A DNA stretch of 16,912 nt, taken from the NCBI GenBank assembly GCA_023251595.1, contig JAHEYM010000026.1, forward strand, positions 1-16,912. Reading direction: 5' to 3'. The notes beneath the pieces were generated by a model that was given only the letters and a program-made list of their open reading frames with translations, had not been told where the DNA came from and did no database searches. The DNA comes from Bacteroidota bacterium. GTDB taxonomy: Bacteria > Bacteroidota > Bacteroidia > AKYH767-A > JABDAW01. Made by a program: the position numbers and the translations under genes. Position 1 is the stretch's first letter. Each line of letters starts with the position of its first letter. Shown one piece after another: positions 1 through 6,252 of this stretch.

Positions 1-15
1 CCCTCTCGAGAGGGG
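1..15. repeat. Perfect palindrome CCCTCTCGAGAGGG at head of composite element
   Basis: Bases 1-14 equal their own reverse complement, followed by one more G. The palindrome is joined through a short AT-rich linker (16-30) to the octamer array that follows. The same order (palindrome, GAAT-TTTT-CTTT linker, octamers) is found inverted at 8054-8143, so this is probably one end of a dispersed intergenic element. It begins at the window edge, so its left boundary is unknown. Confidence 0.7.
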
Positions 16-30
16 AATGTTTTCCCTTTT

Positions 31-118
31 CACTCTTTCATTCCTTCACTCTTTCACTCTTTCATTCCTTCACTCTTTCATTCCTTCACTCTTTCATTCC
101 TTCACTCTTTCACTCATG
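31..118. repeat. Octamer tandem array (CACTCTTT / CATTCCTT)
   Basis: Ten perfect octamers run from 31 to 110 in the order A B A A B A B A B A, where A is CACTCTTT and B is CATTCCTT, followed by a degraded unit CACTCATG. The unit length of 8 is not a multiple of 3, and the array lies upstream of the efp promoter, so it is not expected to be translated although one frame happens to be open through it. A five-unit degenerate relative occurs on the opposite strand at 8054-8093. Confidence 0.9.
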
Positions 119-130
119 ACTCACACCTCT

Positions 131-162
131 TTTGCTTCTTCCGACTCCAAAGCCTATCTTTG
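131..162 (+). promoter_or_regulatory. Bacteroidota-type promoter of efp
   Basis: TTTG at 131-134 and TATCTTTG at 155-162 match the Bacteroidota -33 (TTTG) and -7 (TAnnTTTG) elements, with a 20-base spacer, the usual distance. Transcription would start around 167-170, leaving a leader of about 25 bases before the efp ATG at 194. This also argues that the open frame upstream of 194 is not part of the protein. Confidence 0.7.
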
Positions 163-193
163 CATTCCTTCTCAAAAAATCAACTCAAATCAA

Positions 194-754
194 ATGGCAA
201 ATACAGGCGATATTAATGTAGGTTCAATTATCAGGTTTAATGGCGAATTATGCGCCGTTATTGAATATCAGCACCGTACACCCGGCAACCTGCGAGCATT
301 TTATCAGGCAAAGATGCGGAATTTGAAAAGTGGTAAACTTGTTGAATATCGTTTCAGGGCAGGTGAAGAGGTGAGTTTGGTCCGTATCGATTATCGTGAG
401 TTGCAATATATTTTTAAAGAAAACGCTCATTTGGTTTGTATGGACCCGGAAACTTTTGAGCAGATTTATGTTTCCGAAGAAATGTTTGGTACCGGCGCGG
501 GTTTCATGAAAGAAGGAATGATTGTGAAAGTTGCTTTTGAGGGTGATAATCCAATTTCTGCCGAACCACCATTGTTCGTCGAACTTGAAGTCACATATAC
601 TGAGCCCGGATTGCGCGGAGACACGGCTACCAATACACTGAAAGCCGCGACTGTCGAGACCGGAGCAACAGTTCAGGTTCCGTTATTCGTGAATATCGGC
701 GAAATTATCAAAGTCGATACACGGAATTTTTCTTATGTGGGGAAAGTTCGATGA
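194..754 (+). CDS. efp: Translation elongation factor P
   Basis: EF-P binds between the P and E sites of the ribosome and rescues stalling at polyproline stretches. The 186-residue length is normal for the family. The order is an N-terminal KOW-like domain (about 1-60), then two OB-fold domains, with family hallmarks ETFEQIYV near 90, FVELEVTYTEPGLRGDTA near 132-149 and a C-terminal IGEIIKVDTRNFSYVGKVR. The start at 194 is chosen because MANTGDINVG aligns with known EF-P N-termini and a promoter lies at 131-162; an open frame continues upstream only through the octamer array. The loop that reaches the peptidyl-transferase centre reads PGNLRAF (residues 30-36): Asn32 occupies the place of the modified Lys34 of E. 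coli, and Arg34 sits two residues later. No EpmA/EarP-type modification enzyme is in view. Confidence 0.96.
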   Translation: MANTGDINVGSIIRFNGELCAVIEYQHRTPGNLRAFYQAKMRNLKSGKLVEYRFRAGEEVSLVRIDYRELQYIFKENAHLVCMDPETFEQIYVSEEMFGTGAGFMKEGMIVKVAFEGDNPISAEPPLFVELEVTYTEPGLRGDTATNTLKAATVETGATVQVPLFVNIGEIIKVDTRNFSYVGKVR

Positions 755-760
755 CCGACA

Positions 761-796
761 CATTGTAGAGACGCGATGCATTGCGTCTCTACAATG
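761..796. repeat. 36-bp near-perfect palindromic repeat (GTAGAGACGC type)
   Basis: The 14-base arm CATTGTAGAGACGC at 761-774 is matched exactly by its reverse complement at 783-796, and the 8-base centre GATGCATT is itself palindromic apart from one G-T pair. There is no T tract on either side, so it is a poor intrinsic terminator for efp. It looks like a REP-like intergenic repeat. A decayed copy lies at 1578-1606, on the other side of the next gene. Confidence 0.85.
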
Positions 797-811
797 AAAA
801 ATTAATTCCAA

Positions 812-1441
812 ATGAATTTTTTAGCCCATTTGTTTCTCTCTTCTCATTCTGAAGAGGAAATGATTGGTAATTTCATTGCCGATCGGGTGAAGGGAAAAGA
901 TCATCTCAACTACCCAAAAAAGATTTCCGAAGGAATTCTGCTTCACCGACAAATAGATGGTTTCACAGACACGAATCCTACGGTCATGGAAGCAAAAGTG
1001 AAGCTGAGACCGGATTACCATAAATATTCGCCGGTGATAATGGATGTATTTATGGATCATTTTCTGGCAGTCGATTTTGACAGATATTCCTCCGTCTCTC
1101 TCGAATATTTTGCAGAGAAAGTATTCAACACGATGGAAAAATATCAATCGATTCTTCCCGACAGGATTCAGAGAATGATTCCGTATATGGTGAGTCAAAA
1201 CTGGTTAGTGACTTACAAGGATGTTGAGGGAATTAAAAGAATACTTTCTGCAATGTCAGTCAGGATAAAGTCTTCGATCCGAATGGAGGGTTCTGTAAAT
1301 CAATTGATTGCCGATTATGATTTTTTTCATCAGAATTTTCGTGAATTTTTTCCTGAATTGGCTATATTTGTTAGAGCTCAAAACGGTAATAATGTGATCG
1401 AAAATCACGTTTTCTATTGGAATAATCCAAAAAACTATTAG
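812..1441 (+). CDS. acpH: Acyl carrier protein phosphodiesterase (AcpH, DUF479 family)
   Basis: AcpH-type enzymes remove the 4'-phosphopantetheine group from holo-ACP, giving apo-ACP. The N-terminus MNFLAHLFLS is nearly that of E. coli AcpH (MNFLAHLHLA), which fixes the start. The family's HD-like metal-site pattern is present: His6, Asp24 in GNFIADRVKG, His45-Arg46, Asp49, Asp53 and the pair Asp78 / Asp82-His83 in VIMDVFMDHFL. At 209 residues it is slightly longer than the E. coli enzyme (193). It stands alone between efp and lpxD and is flanked on both sides by copies of the same palindromic repeat. The link to ACP turnover is from the family; in Bacteroidota the substrate has not been shown here. 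Confidence 0.85.
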   Translation: MNFLAHLFLSSHSEEEMIGNFIADRVKGKDHLNYPKKISEGILLHRQIDGFTDTNPTVMEAKVKLRPDYHKYSPVIMDVFMDHFLAVDFDRYSSVSLEYFAEKVFNTMEKYQSILPDRIQRMIPYMVSQNWLVTYKDVEGIKRILSAMSVRIKSSIRMEGSVNQLIADYDFFHQNFREFFPELAIFVRAQNGNNVIENHVFYWNNPKNY

Positions 1442-1555
1442 TATAGTGCGTAATAATACAAGTTATTCTACGTTTAGCGAACCTTGACTCGAAACTAACT
1501 TGCTCTTGTTGTAGTGACAATGGGTAGAAAATTATCAGCTTTGCAGAAATCTTTG

Positions 1556-1563
1556 TATCTTTA
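1556..1563 (+). promoter_or_regulatory. Possible -7 element for lpxD
   Basis: TATCTTTA matches seven of eight positions of TAnnTTTG, about 70 bases before the lpxD ATG. No good -33 element lies at the usual distance; the nearest TTTG (1540-1543) is too close. The 191 bases between acpH and lpxD otherwise hold only the decayed palindromic repeat at 1578-1606. Confidence 0.3.
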
Positions 1564-1577
1564 CACAAGTTTTGAGG

Positions 1578-1606
1578 GATAGAGAGGCAATACATCGCGT
1601 CTCCAC
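1578..1606. repeat. Decayed copy of the GTAGAGACGC palindromic repeat
   Basis: Aligned with the inverted form of the element at 761-796, 24 of 29 positions agree (core AGAG-GCAAT-CATCGCGTCTC). Substitutions fall in both arms, so the hairpin is weakened. It lies in the lpxD leader, downstream of the possible start of transcription. Confidence 0.65.
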
Positions 1607-1632
1607 CCCTTGCAAACTACTAAAACAAGACT

Positions 1633-2583
1633 ATGAAATTTACCACTCCAAAAAAATTAAGGGATCTGGCAAAACTCATCAACGCTCCCTTCTCCGGGGA
1701 TCCCGATTTTATTGTAACAGGTATCAACGAAATTCATGTTGTTCAGGCAGGTGACCTCACATTTGTTGATCATCCAAAGTACTACGACAAAGCCCTGTAT
1801 TCGGAGGCTTCTGTCATCATCATCAACAAACAAGTGCCTTGTCCCGAAGGAAAATGTGTTATCTTTTCTGATGAACCTTTCCGCGATTATAATGCACTCA
1901 CGAAACATTTCAGACCCTTCGTAACTTCAGCAAATTCAATCTCCGATAATGTCCTTATCGGCAAGGATACTGTTATTCAACCCGGAGTGTTTATCGGGAA
2001 TTCTGTGAAAATCGGAAGTAACTGTATTATTCACTCGAACGTCAGTATTTACGATCATACACAAATTGGCGATAACGTCATTATTCACTCAAATACAGTC
2101 GTTGGTTCGGATGCTTTTTATTATCATCGTACACCTGATAACAATCGTAAATTTCATTCGTGTGGTCGCGTTGTAATTCACGATCACGTTGAAATCGGTG
2201 CTTGTTGTACAATCGATAAAGGTGTTTCTTCAGATACTATTATTGGGGAAGGAACGAAGCTCGATAATCAGGTGCATGTCGGTCACGATACTGTAATCGG
2301 AAAACATTGTCTTTTCGCAGCCCAGGTGGGTATTTCGGGTGTCGTAAGAATCGGCGATAATGTTGTTTTGTGGGGACAAGTAGGTGTTCAGAAAGATTTG
2401 ACGATTGGTGATGGTGCTGTTGTTCTTGGACAATCCGGCATTGCCAAATCGTTAGAAGGGAACAAAACTTATTTTGGTAGTCCGACGAGAGAAGCGAGAG
2501 AGAAGATGAAGGAATTAGCTTTGATTAAAAAACTTCCTGAGATCATCGAAATGTTGAAGCCTTCCAAAAAAGCAAGGTACTGA
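1633..2583 (+). CDS. lpxD: LpxD-like UDP-3-O-acylglucosamine N-acyltransferase (short paralogue)
   Basis: LpxD transfers a 3-hydroxyacyl chain from acyl-ACP to the 2-amino group of UDP-3-O-acylglucosamine in lipid A synthesis. Residues 1-100 form the N-terminal uridine-binding region. Residues about 100-275 are a left-handed beta helix of hexapeptide repeats (IGKDTV, IGNSVK, IGDNVI and others), followed by a helical tail. GSDAF (158-162) corresponds to GSDGF, and His218 in LDNQVHVGHD matches the catalytic His of E. coli LpxD. At 316 residues it is shorter than E. coli LpxD (341). The WGQVG and KTYFGSP stretches resemble the second LpxD-like protein that I recall lying after efp in many Bacteroidota, in addition to the canonical lpxD. 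The precise acyl chain and sugar of this paralogue are therefore uncertain. The phosphatase gene begins 7 bases after its stop. Confidence 0.88.
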   Translation: MKFTTPKKLRDLAKLINAPFSGDPDFIVTGINEIHVVQAGDLTFVDHPKYYDKALYSEASVIIINKQVPCPEGKCVIFSDEPFRDYNALTKHFRPFVTSANSISDNVLIGKDTVIQPGVFIGNSVKIGSNCIIHSNVSIYDHTQIGDNVIIHSNTVVGSDAFYYHRTPDNNRKFHSCGRVVIHDHVEIGACCTIDKGVSSDTIIGEGTKLDNQVHVGHDTVIGKHCLFAAQVGISGVVRIGDNVVLWGQVGVQKDLTIGDGAVVLGQSGIAKSLEGNKTYFGSPTREAREKMKELALIKKLPEIIEMLKPSKKARY

Positions 2584-2590
2584 ATGGGGA

Positions 2591-3883
2591 ATGATGCAAT
2601 CGCAGGAAGAAAAGGCGCGGCGGGAAGCTGACCTCACAGACAGGGTGATTGCTGAAATCAGACTTAAAGAGCTTCAGCTTCATATCCTGCTTGAGATCAC
2701 AAAAGCGATTAATCAAAATCAAAAAACGCATCAACTTTTAAGTAACTACGAGCGTGTTCTTAGCGACGAGCTCAAGATTGGCAGTATTGCGCTTTTTATG
2801 CTGGATACAGGCAAGACCGATGATGCAAAGCGGTGGAGATGTGCTTTATTACATGGTGCAGATAGCAGCATCCGCAGCATCGATGTAAATACATTACTCC
2901 AACCTTATAAATATGTTACCGCATTAAATGATGCGGATCCGGTTCTTGCCGGATTTTCTACAGTAATTCCAGTCATTCATAAAGATCAGCCTTTAGCTTA
3001 CGCTCTGATTGGAGATTATTCGAACGAGGAATTAAATTATAATGATGATATTCTTCCTTTTGTTCAGATCATTACGAATTTAATTATGGTGGCGATCGAG
3101 AATAAAAGATTTTATAAAGATCAGATGAAACAGGCCGGGGTGAAGATGGAGATGGATCTTGCAGCAAAAATGCAGACCATGCTTTTTCCTGTGCAGATGA
3201 TAGCGAATGAAAATTGGGAATTAGCAGCAACATATCTTCCACATCAGGAAGTGGGCGGCGATTATTATGATTATTTTTTGTTGAATGAAAACGAACTCGT
3301 TCTCTGCATTGCCGATGTTTCGGGAAAAGGAGTTTCGGCGGCATTGTTGATGTCGAATTTTCAGGCAAATCTGCACGCGTTAATAAAACATTTCACTACA
3401 TTGCAAGCGCTCGCGGTTGAATTAAATGAATGTGTAACAAATTCTGCAAAAGGAGAAAAGTTCATCACATTTTTTATCGCGAAATATCATTCACAAACAC
3501 ACGAATTAACCTATATAAATGCAGGTCACCCACCGCCTGTTATTGAGTGCAATGGCAAGACAGAATTATTACAGGAAGGAACGACGGGACTCGGCATGTT
3601 CGATAAATTACCATTCATCAATACCGGGTTTAAAAAAATAGAACCCAACACCACTTTGCTTTTATATACAGATGGAGTTGCCGATGCCGAGAATGTTGAT
3701 AAGCAACAATTCGGAATTGAACGTGTTCAGGAATTCATGCAAAATAATGCAGGCAATGTAAGTTCAGAAAGACTGAACGAAAAACTTATGCAAACTCTTC
3801 AGGAATTTAATACGCGTTTTGCATTTAATGACGATTTATCATCGCTGGTGTGCAGGTTTATGCCGGCAGCGGTGGGTGAGTGA
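2591..3883 (+). CDS. GAF-domain SpoIIE/RsbU-type PP2C serine phosphatase
   Basis: This is probably a soluble Ser/Thr phosphatase of the RsbU/SpoIIE class, which usually acts on anti-sigma-factor antagonists. An N-terminal coiled coil (about 5-35) leads into a degenerate GAF sensor domain (about 30-172), a linker helix, and the PP2C domain (about 190-425). Metal-site motifs are intact: VGGDYYDY (Asp224), ADVSGKG (Asp242), NAGHPPP (310-316), YTDGVADAE (Asp361) and NDDLSSL (Asp414/415). No transmembrane segment is seen, so it should be cytoplasmic. It follows lpxD by 7 bases, suggesting co-transcription. Two ATGs are adjacent (2591 and 2594); the second has GGGGA just upstream. No STAS or anti-sigma partner gene lies nearby, so its target is unknown. 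Confidence 0.9.
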   Translation: MMQSQEEKARREADLTDRVIAEIRLKELQLHILLEITKAINQNQKTHQLLSNYERVLSDELKIGSIALFMLDTGKTDDAKRWRCALLHGADSSIRSIDVNTLLQPYKYVTALNDADPVLAGFSTVIPVIHKDQPLAYALIGDYSNEELNYNDDILPFVQIITNLIMVAIENKRFYKDQMKQAGVKMEMDLAAKMQTMLFPVQMIANENWELAATYLPHQEVGGDYYDYFLLNENELVLCIADVSGKGVSAALLMSNFQANLHALIKHFTTLQALAVELNECVTNSAKGEKFITFFIAKYHSQTHELTYINAGHPPPVIECNGKTELLQEGTTGLGMFDKLPFINTGFKKIEPNTTLLLYTDGVADAENVDKQQFGIERVQEFMQNNAGNVSSERLNEKLMQTLQEFNTRFAFNDDLSSLVCRFMPAAVGE

Positions 3884-3888
3884 TATCG

Positions 3889-3960
3889 GTCTATCGCAAC
3901 TATAATCGCAATAAATCCCCAGAAAGGAATTGCAGCTTTATCGGTATCGAGAAAATTATT
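3889..3960 (-). pseudogene. Out-of-frame remnant of the ligase C-terminus
   Basis: Read on the minus strand from 3960, these 24 codons give NNFLDTDKAAIPFWGF followed by IAIIVAID. This resembles the conserved last segment of Bacteroidota O-antigen ligase-like proteins as I remember them (FLDTDKA-PFWGFIA). It is not in the frame of the annotated ligase, which leaves the shared register near residue 438 and stops at 3900. The remnant frame stays open into the convergent phosphatase gene, to a TGA at 3801-3799. I read it as the original end of the ligase gene, displaced by a deletion. Confidence 0.7.
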
Positions 3961-5276
3961 CCGAGCAGGAGTCCGATGACAATGGTTCGAAGTCCCTTAT
4001 CGGTTAATCTATTATATAAAATAACTGCACGATAAATAACTACACCTGCAATTAATATAAATGAAATCATTCCGAACGCACCTTGCTCGGCAAGCGGTCC
4101 GATATATTCGCTATGCGCATTTCCACGATCTCCGGCGTTCGTACTAATGATGGTCATTTCGTTCGAATGTTGAAAGGGTGCATATTTAAACATATAGGTA
4201 CCGGGTCCCCAACCTAGGACAGGTTTTAGTTTGAACATTCTGTATGCCGATTTCCAACGATTAAATCGCTCGAGGTTGGAAGCATCTGTCGATATATTAG
4301 ATATAGATTGAAGATGTTTTGTGAAATTGGAATTGGCATCCTGTCTGTTTTTCTCTAATTTTCTTTCAATTTGTGGATAATAGGCAAAATATAAAACAAT
4401 GAGTCCAACACCGACATACATGAGATATTTAAACTTCACCCTGAATTTCATTATGAGAAATATAATCAATGCAATGGCGAGACTCAGCCATGCAGCGCGC
4501 GTGTATGAGAGCACCATCGCAACTAAAAAAATGATGGAAATGAATGCCGCCATTAGTCGTGTGAAGAGTGTATATTTCATATCAAAAACAAATCCGATAA
4601 AAATGGGAATAAACATAGCAATGATCGCGGCATAGGCAGTATGATCGTTATAGAAAGGCGACATCACCCAATGCGCTGACTTCTCCGTAAACCCGAAAAC
4701 ATAATGACGATAAATCGTGTATCCAATGATGGCGATTAAGGAAATTGCATAAAGCCAGATAAACCGACGGATATTCGGCTCATTTTTGAACAACTGAGTT
4801 CCCAGAAAATAAAAGCAACAGATAAACCACAAATGAGAGGTCAGAAATTTCACTGAAACCAACGGCATAGTGCTGCTGATCGTTGTTACAAGCATCCATA
4901 TAATATTGATGAGAATCACCAATGTAATCGGGTGTGAGATTACTTTTCTGTCGAATTTCCCCTGATACAAAAGCTTCACAAAAAATAGTATCATGATGGC
5001 GAACATCAACGGTTCCGTGGGTAAACTCATGCCCATCCCGAAATCTACATTCCGGATATTTATGGCAAATGGAGTGGCAAAAGTGATGATGAGTAATAAT
5101 CTGTCGATAGAAAATATCATCAGCAAAACAATAAGTATGGCGATTGGAAGGAGACTGAATAAAAGAAATCCATTCGCGATGAAAATAGTATTCATCAAAA
5201 CAAAAGCAGCACAGATAATGAAAAGCCAACCGGTTTTCAAAAGATCAGAAAAATCCGATGTTTTAGCAGTAATCAT
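3900..5276 (-). CDS. O-antigen ligase/polymerase-like membrane protein, C-terminus altered
   Basis: A polytopic inner-membrane protein of the Wzy_C/WaaL type, which joins or polymerises undecaprenyl-linked sugar chains on the periplasmic face. About ten hydrophobic segments surround one long loop (about 298-400). That loop holds the family's landmarks: NLERFNRWKSAYRMF, KPVLGWGPGTY and GNAHSEYIGPLAEQGAFG (His388). SYTRAAW at 257-263 is also typical. The last 20 residues (from Gly439) do not look like the family: the expected final segment is found out of frame at 3889-3960, and about 11 family residues are missing between. The gene is last in an operon with two Wzz-type genes (4-base gap) and meets the phosphatase tail to tail with a 16-base gap. 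Whether it is still active is unclear; the last membrane segment is likely changed. Confidence 0.82.
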   Translation of the reverse strand: MITAKTSDFSDLLKTGWLFIICAAFVLMNTIFIANGFLLFSLLPIAILIVLLMIFSIDRLLLIITFATPFAINIRNVDFGMGMSLPTEPLMFAIMILFFVKLLYQGKFDRKVISHPITLVILINIIWMLVTTISSTMPLVSVKFLTSHLWFICCFYFLGTQLFKNEPNIRRFIWLYAISLIAIIGYTIYRHYVFGFTEKSAHWVMSPFYNDHTAYAAIIAMFIPIFIGFVFDMKYTLFTRLMAAFISIIFLVAMVLSYTRAAWLSLAIALIIFLIMKFRVKFKYLMYVGVGLIVLYFAYYPQIERKLEKNRQDANSNFTKHLQSISNISTDASNLERFNRWKSAYRMFKLKPVLGWGPGTYMFKYAPFQHSNEMTIISTNAGDRGNAHSEYIGPLAEQGAFGMISFILIAGVVIYRAVILYNRLTDKGLRTIVIGLLLGIIFSIPIKLQFLSGDLLRL

Positions 5277-5280
5277 TGTA

Positions 5281-6249
5281 TTATTTCACAAGACGTCGCT
5301 CCAAATATATAATCACCAAAAACGAAACCAATAGAGTTGACAGCGTTGAAAATACAACAAGCAGCCATCTCACAGGATAAGATTTTTTCTCGGCCGGGAA
5401 TGGCGAAGTAATGACATTCGAATAGGTGAGAATTTTATCCACATCTTTAATTGCATTTTCATATTGCTGTTTAATGTCATTATAATTTCCCCGAACTCTC
5501 CATAAATGTTCATTCAACGAGGAAAACTCACCACCTTTTTGTTGAAGATTTTCCATCATTTTTTTAGCTTCGTTTGTTCCTTCAGCATTACCCGGATGGG
5601 AAAGGGTTTTGAGATATTCTTTTGTCACTACTTTTACCTGTTCGTCGTAATTTAATATACCATACTTAGTTCTAAGATCTTTCAGCGCATTTTCCATCGA
5701 ATCCATTTCAATTTTTTTGCGGTCTAACTGATCTTTATATATTTTGACTACCTCTTCTGATTTTTCGCGTTGCAAACTTTTTGCCTTTTTATTCATGATG
5801 TCGATAATCGAATCGCACATCATCGAGGCGAATTTCGCGTCTTTATCGATGACAATTATTTCAACTGATTCATATTCTGTCTTCGCGAAAGAAACATTTT
5901 CATCAAATTCAGTTCGCAAGTGAGTCATTGCATATTTATCTCCTGCAGCATCAATTCCATAATGTTGCATCAAATTAAATTTCGAAAAAATCTGCTGTTT
6001 AATATCATCCGATTGCAAAATCTGCAACATTTGTTCTACCTGACTTTCTGAGCCGTAAGGAATAATATTCGATGGGTATAAAATCGCATAAGATTTAAAT
6101 TTCGGTTCAATAAATGAGGGTCCTGAAAATACCGTTGCAACTACGATTGTGATAGAAGCAATCACAATTAAATGAATTTTCCAACGAAGAAGTGATTGGA
6201 TAATATCGGACATATCAAAGTAGGAAAGCTCTGTTTTTTTGTCACCCAT
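5281..6249 (-). CDS. Wzz-type chain-length determinant protein (second paralogue)
   Basis: Wzz/PCP proteins set the length of surface polysaccharide chains in concert with a Wzy polymerase. This 322-residue protein has the two-membrane-segment layout: TM1 at about 25-43, a large periplasmic part rich in coiled coil (about 150-275), and TM2 at about 295-315. TM2 is preceded by the proline-containing stretch SPFPAEKKSYPVRW seen in the family. No Walker motifs or tyrosine-kinase domain follow TM2, so it is a PCP without a fused kinase. It is clearly paralogous to its upstream neighbour (shared FSGP-FI-PKFKS after TM1, EQMLQIL, and AEKKSYPVRWL before TM2) but lacks about 15 residues near 60-75. 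Only 3 bases separate it from that neighbour and 4 from the ligase gene. Confidence 0.87.
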   Translation of the reverse strand: MGDKKTELSYFDMSDIIQSLLRWKIHLIVIASITIVVATVFSGPSFIEPKFKSYAILYPSNIIPYGSESQVEQMLQILQSDDIKQQIFSKFNLMQHYGIDAAGDKYAMTHLRTEFDENVSFAKTEYESVEIIVIDKDAKFASMMCDSIIDIMNKKAKSLQREKSEEVVKIYKDQLDRKKIEMDSMENALKDLRTKYGILNYDEQVKVVTKEYLKTLSHPGNAEGTNEAKKMMENLQQKGGEFSSLNEHLWRVRGNYNDIKQQYENAIKDVDKILTYSNVITSPFPAEKKSYPVRWLLVVFSTLSTLLVSFLVIIYLERRLVK

Positions 6250-6252
6250 TTC

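Noticed and set aside
31..118. Possible CRISPR array.
   Set aside because: The 8-base units are contiguous with no spacers, and there are no cas genes.
17..193. Open frame extending efp 59 codons upstream through the octamer array.
   Set aside because: The peptide is only a translation of the repeat (FLHSFTLSFLHS), EF-P homologues start at MANTGDI-like residues, and a good promoter at 131-162 would lie inside it.
761..796. Intrinsic terminator of efp.
   Set aside because: The stem is strong, but no T tract follows on either strand, and a related copy lies elsewhere, so a dispersed repeat is the better explanation.
821..1198. 125-codon minus-strand frame opposite acpH.
   Set aside because: acpH on the plus strand has strong family motifs; the antisense frame shows none.
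1501..1530. TTGTAGTGACAATGG as a third copy of the GTAGAGACGC palindrome.
   Set aside because: Only short parts agree and the arms do not pair; too weak to separate from chance.
2591..3883. Partner-switching sigma-factor module around the SpoIIE-type phosphatase.
   Set aside because: No STAS-domain antagonist, anti-sigma kinase or sigma-factor gene is present in the window.
4780..5229. 149-codon open frame on the minus strand inside the ligase gene.
   Set aside because: It is another frame of a clear membrane-protein gene, with His/Cys-rich composition typical of a shifted hydrophobic coding sequence.
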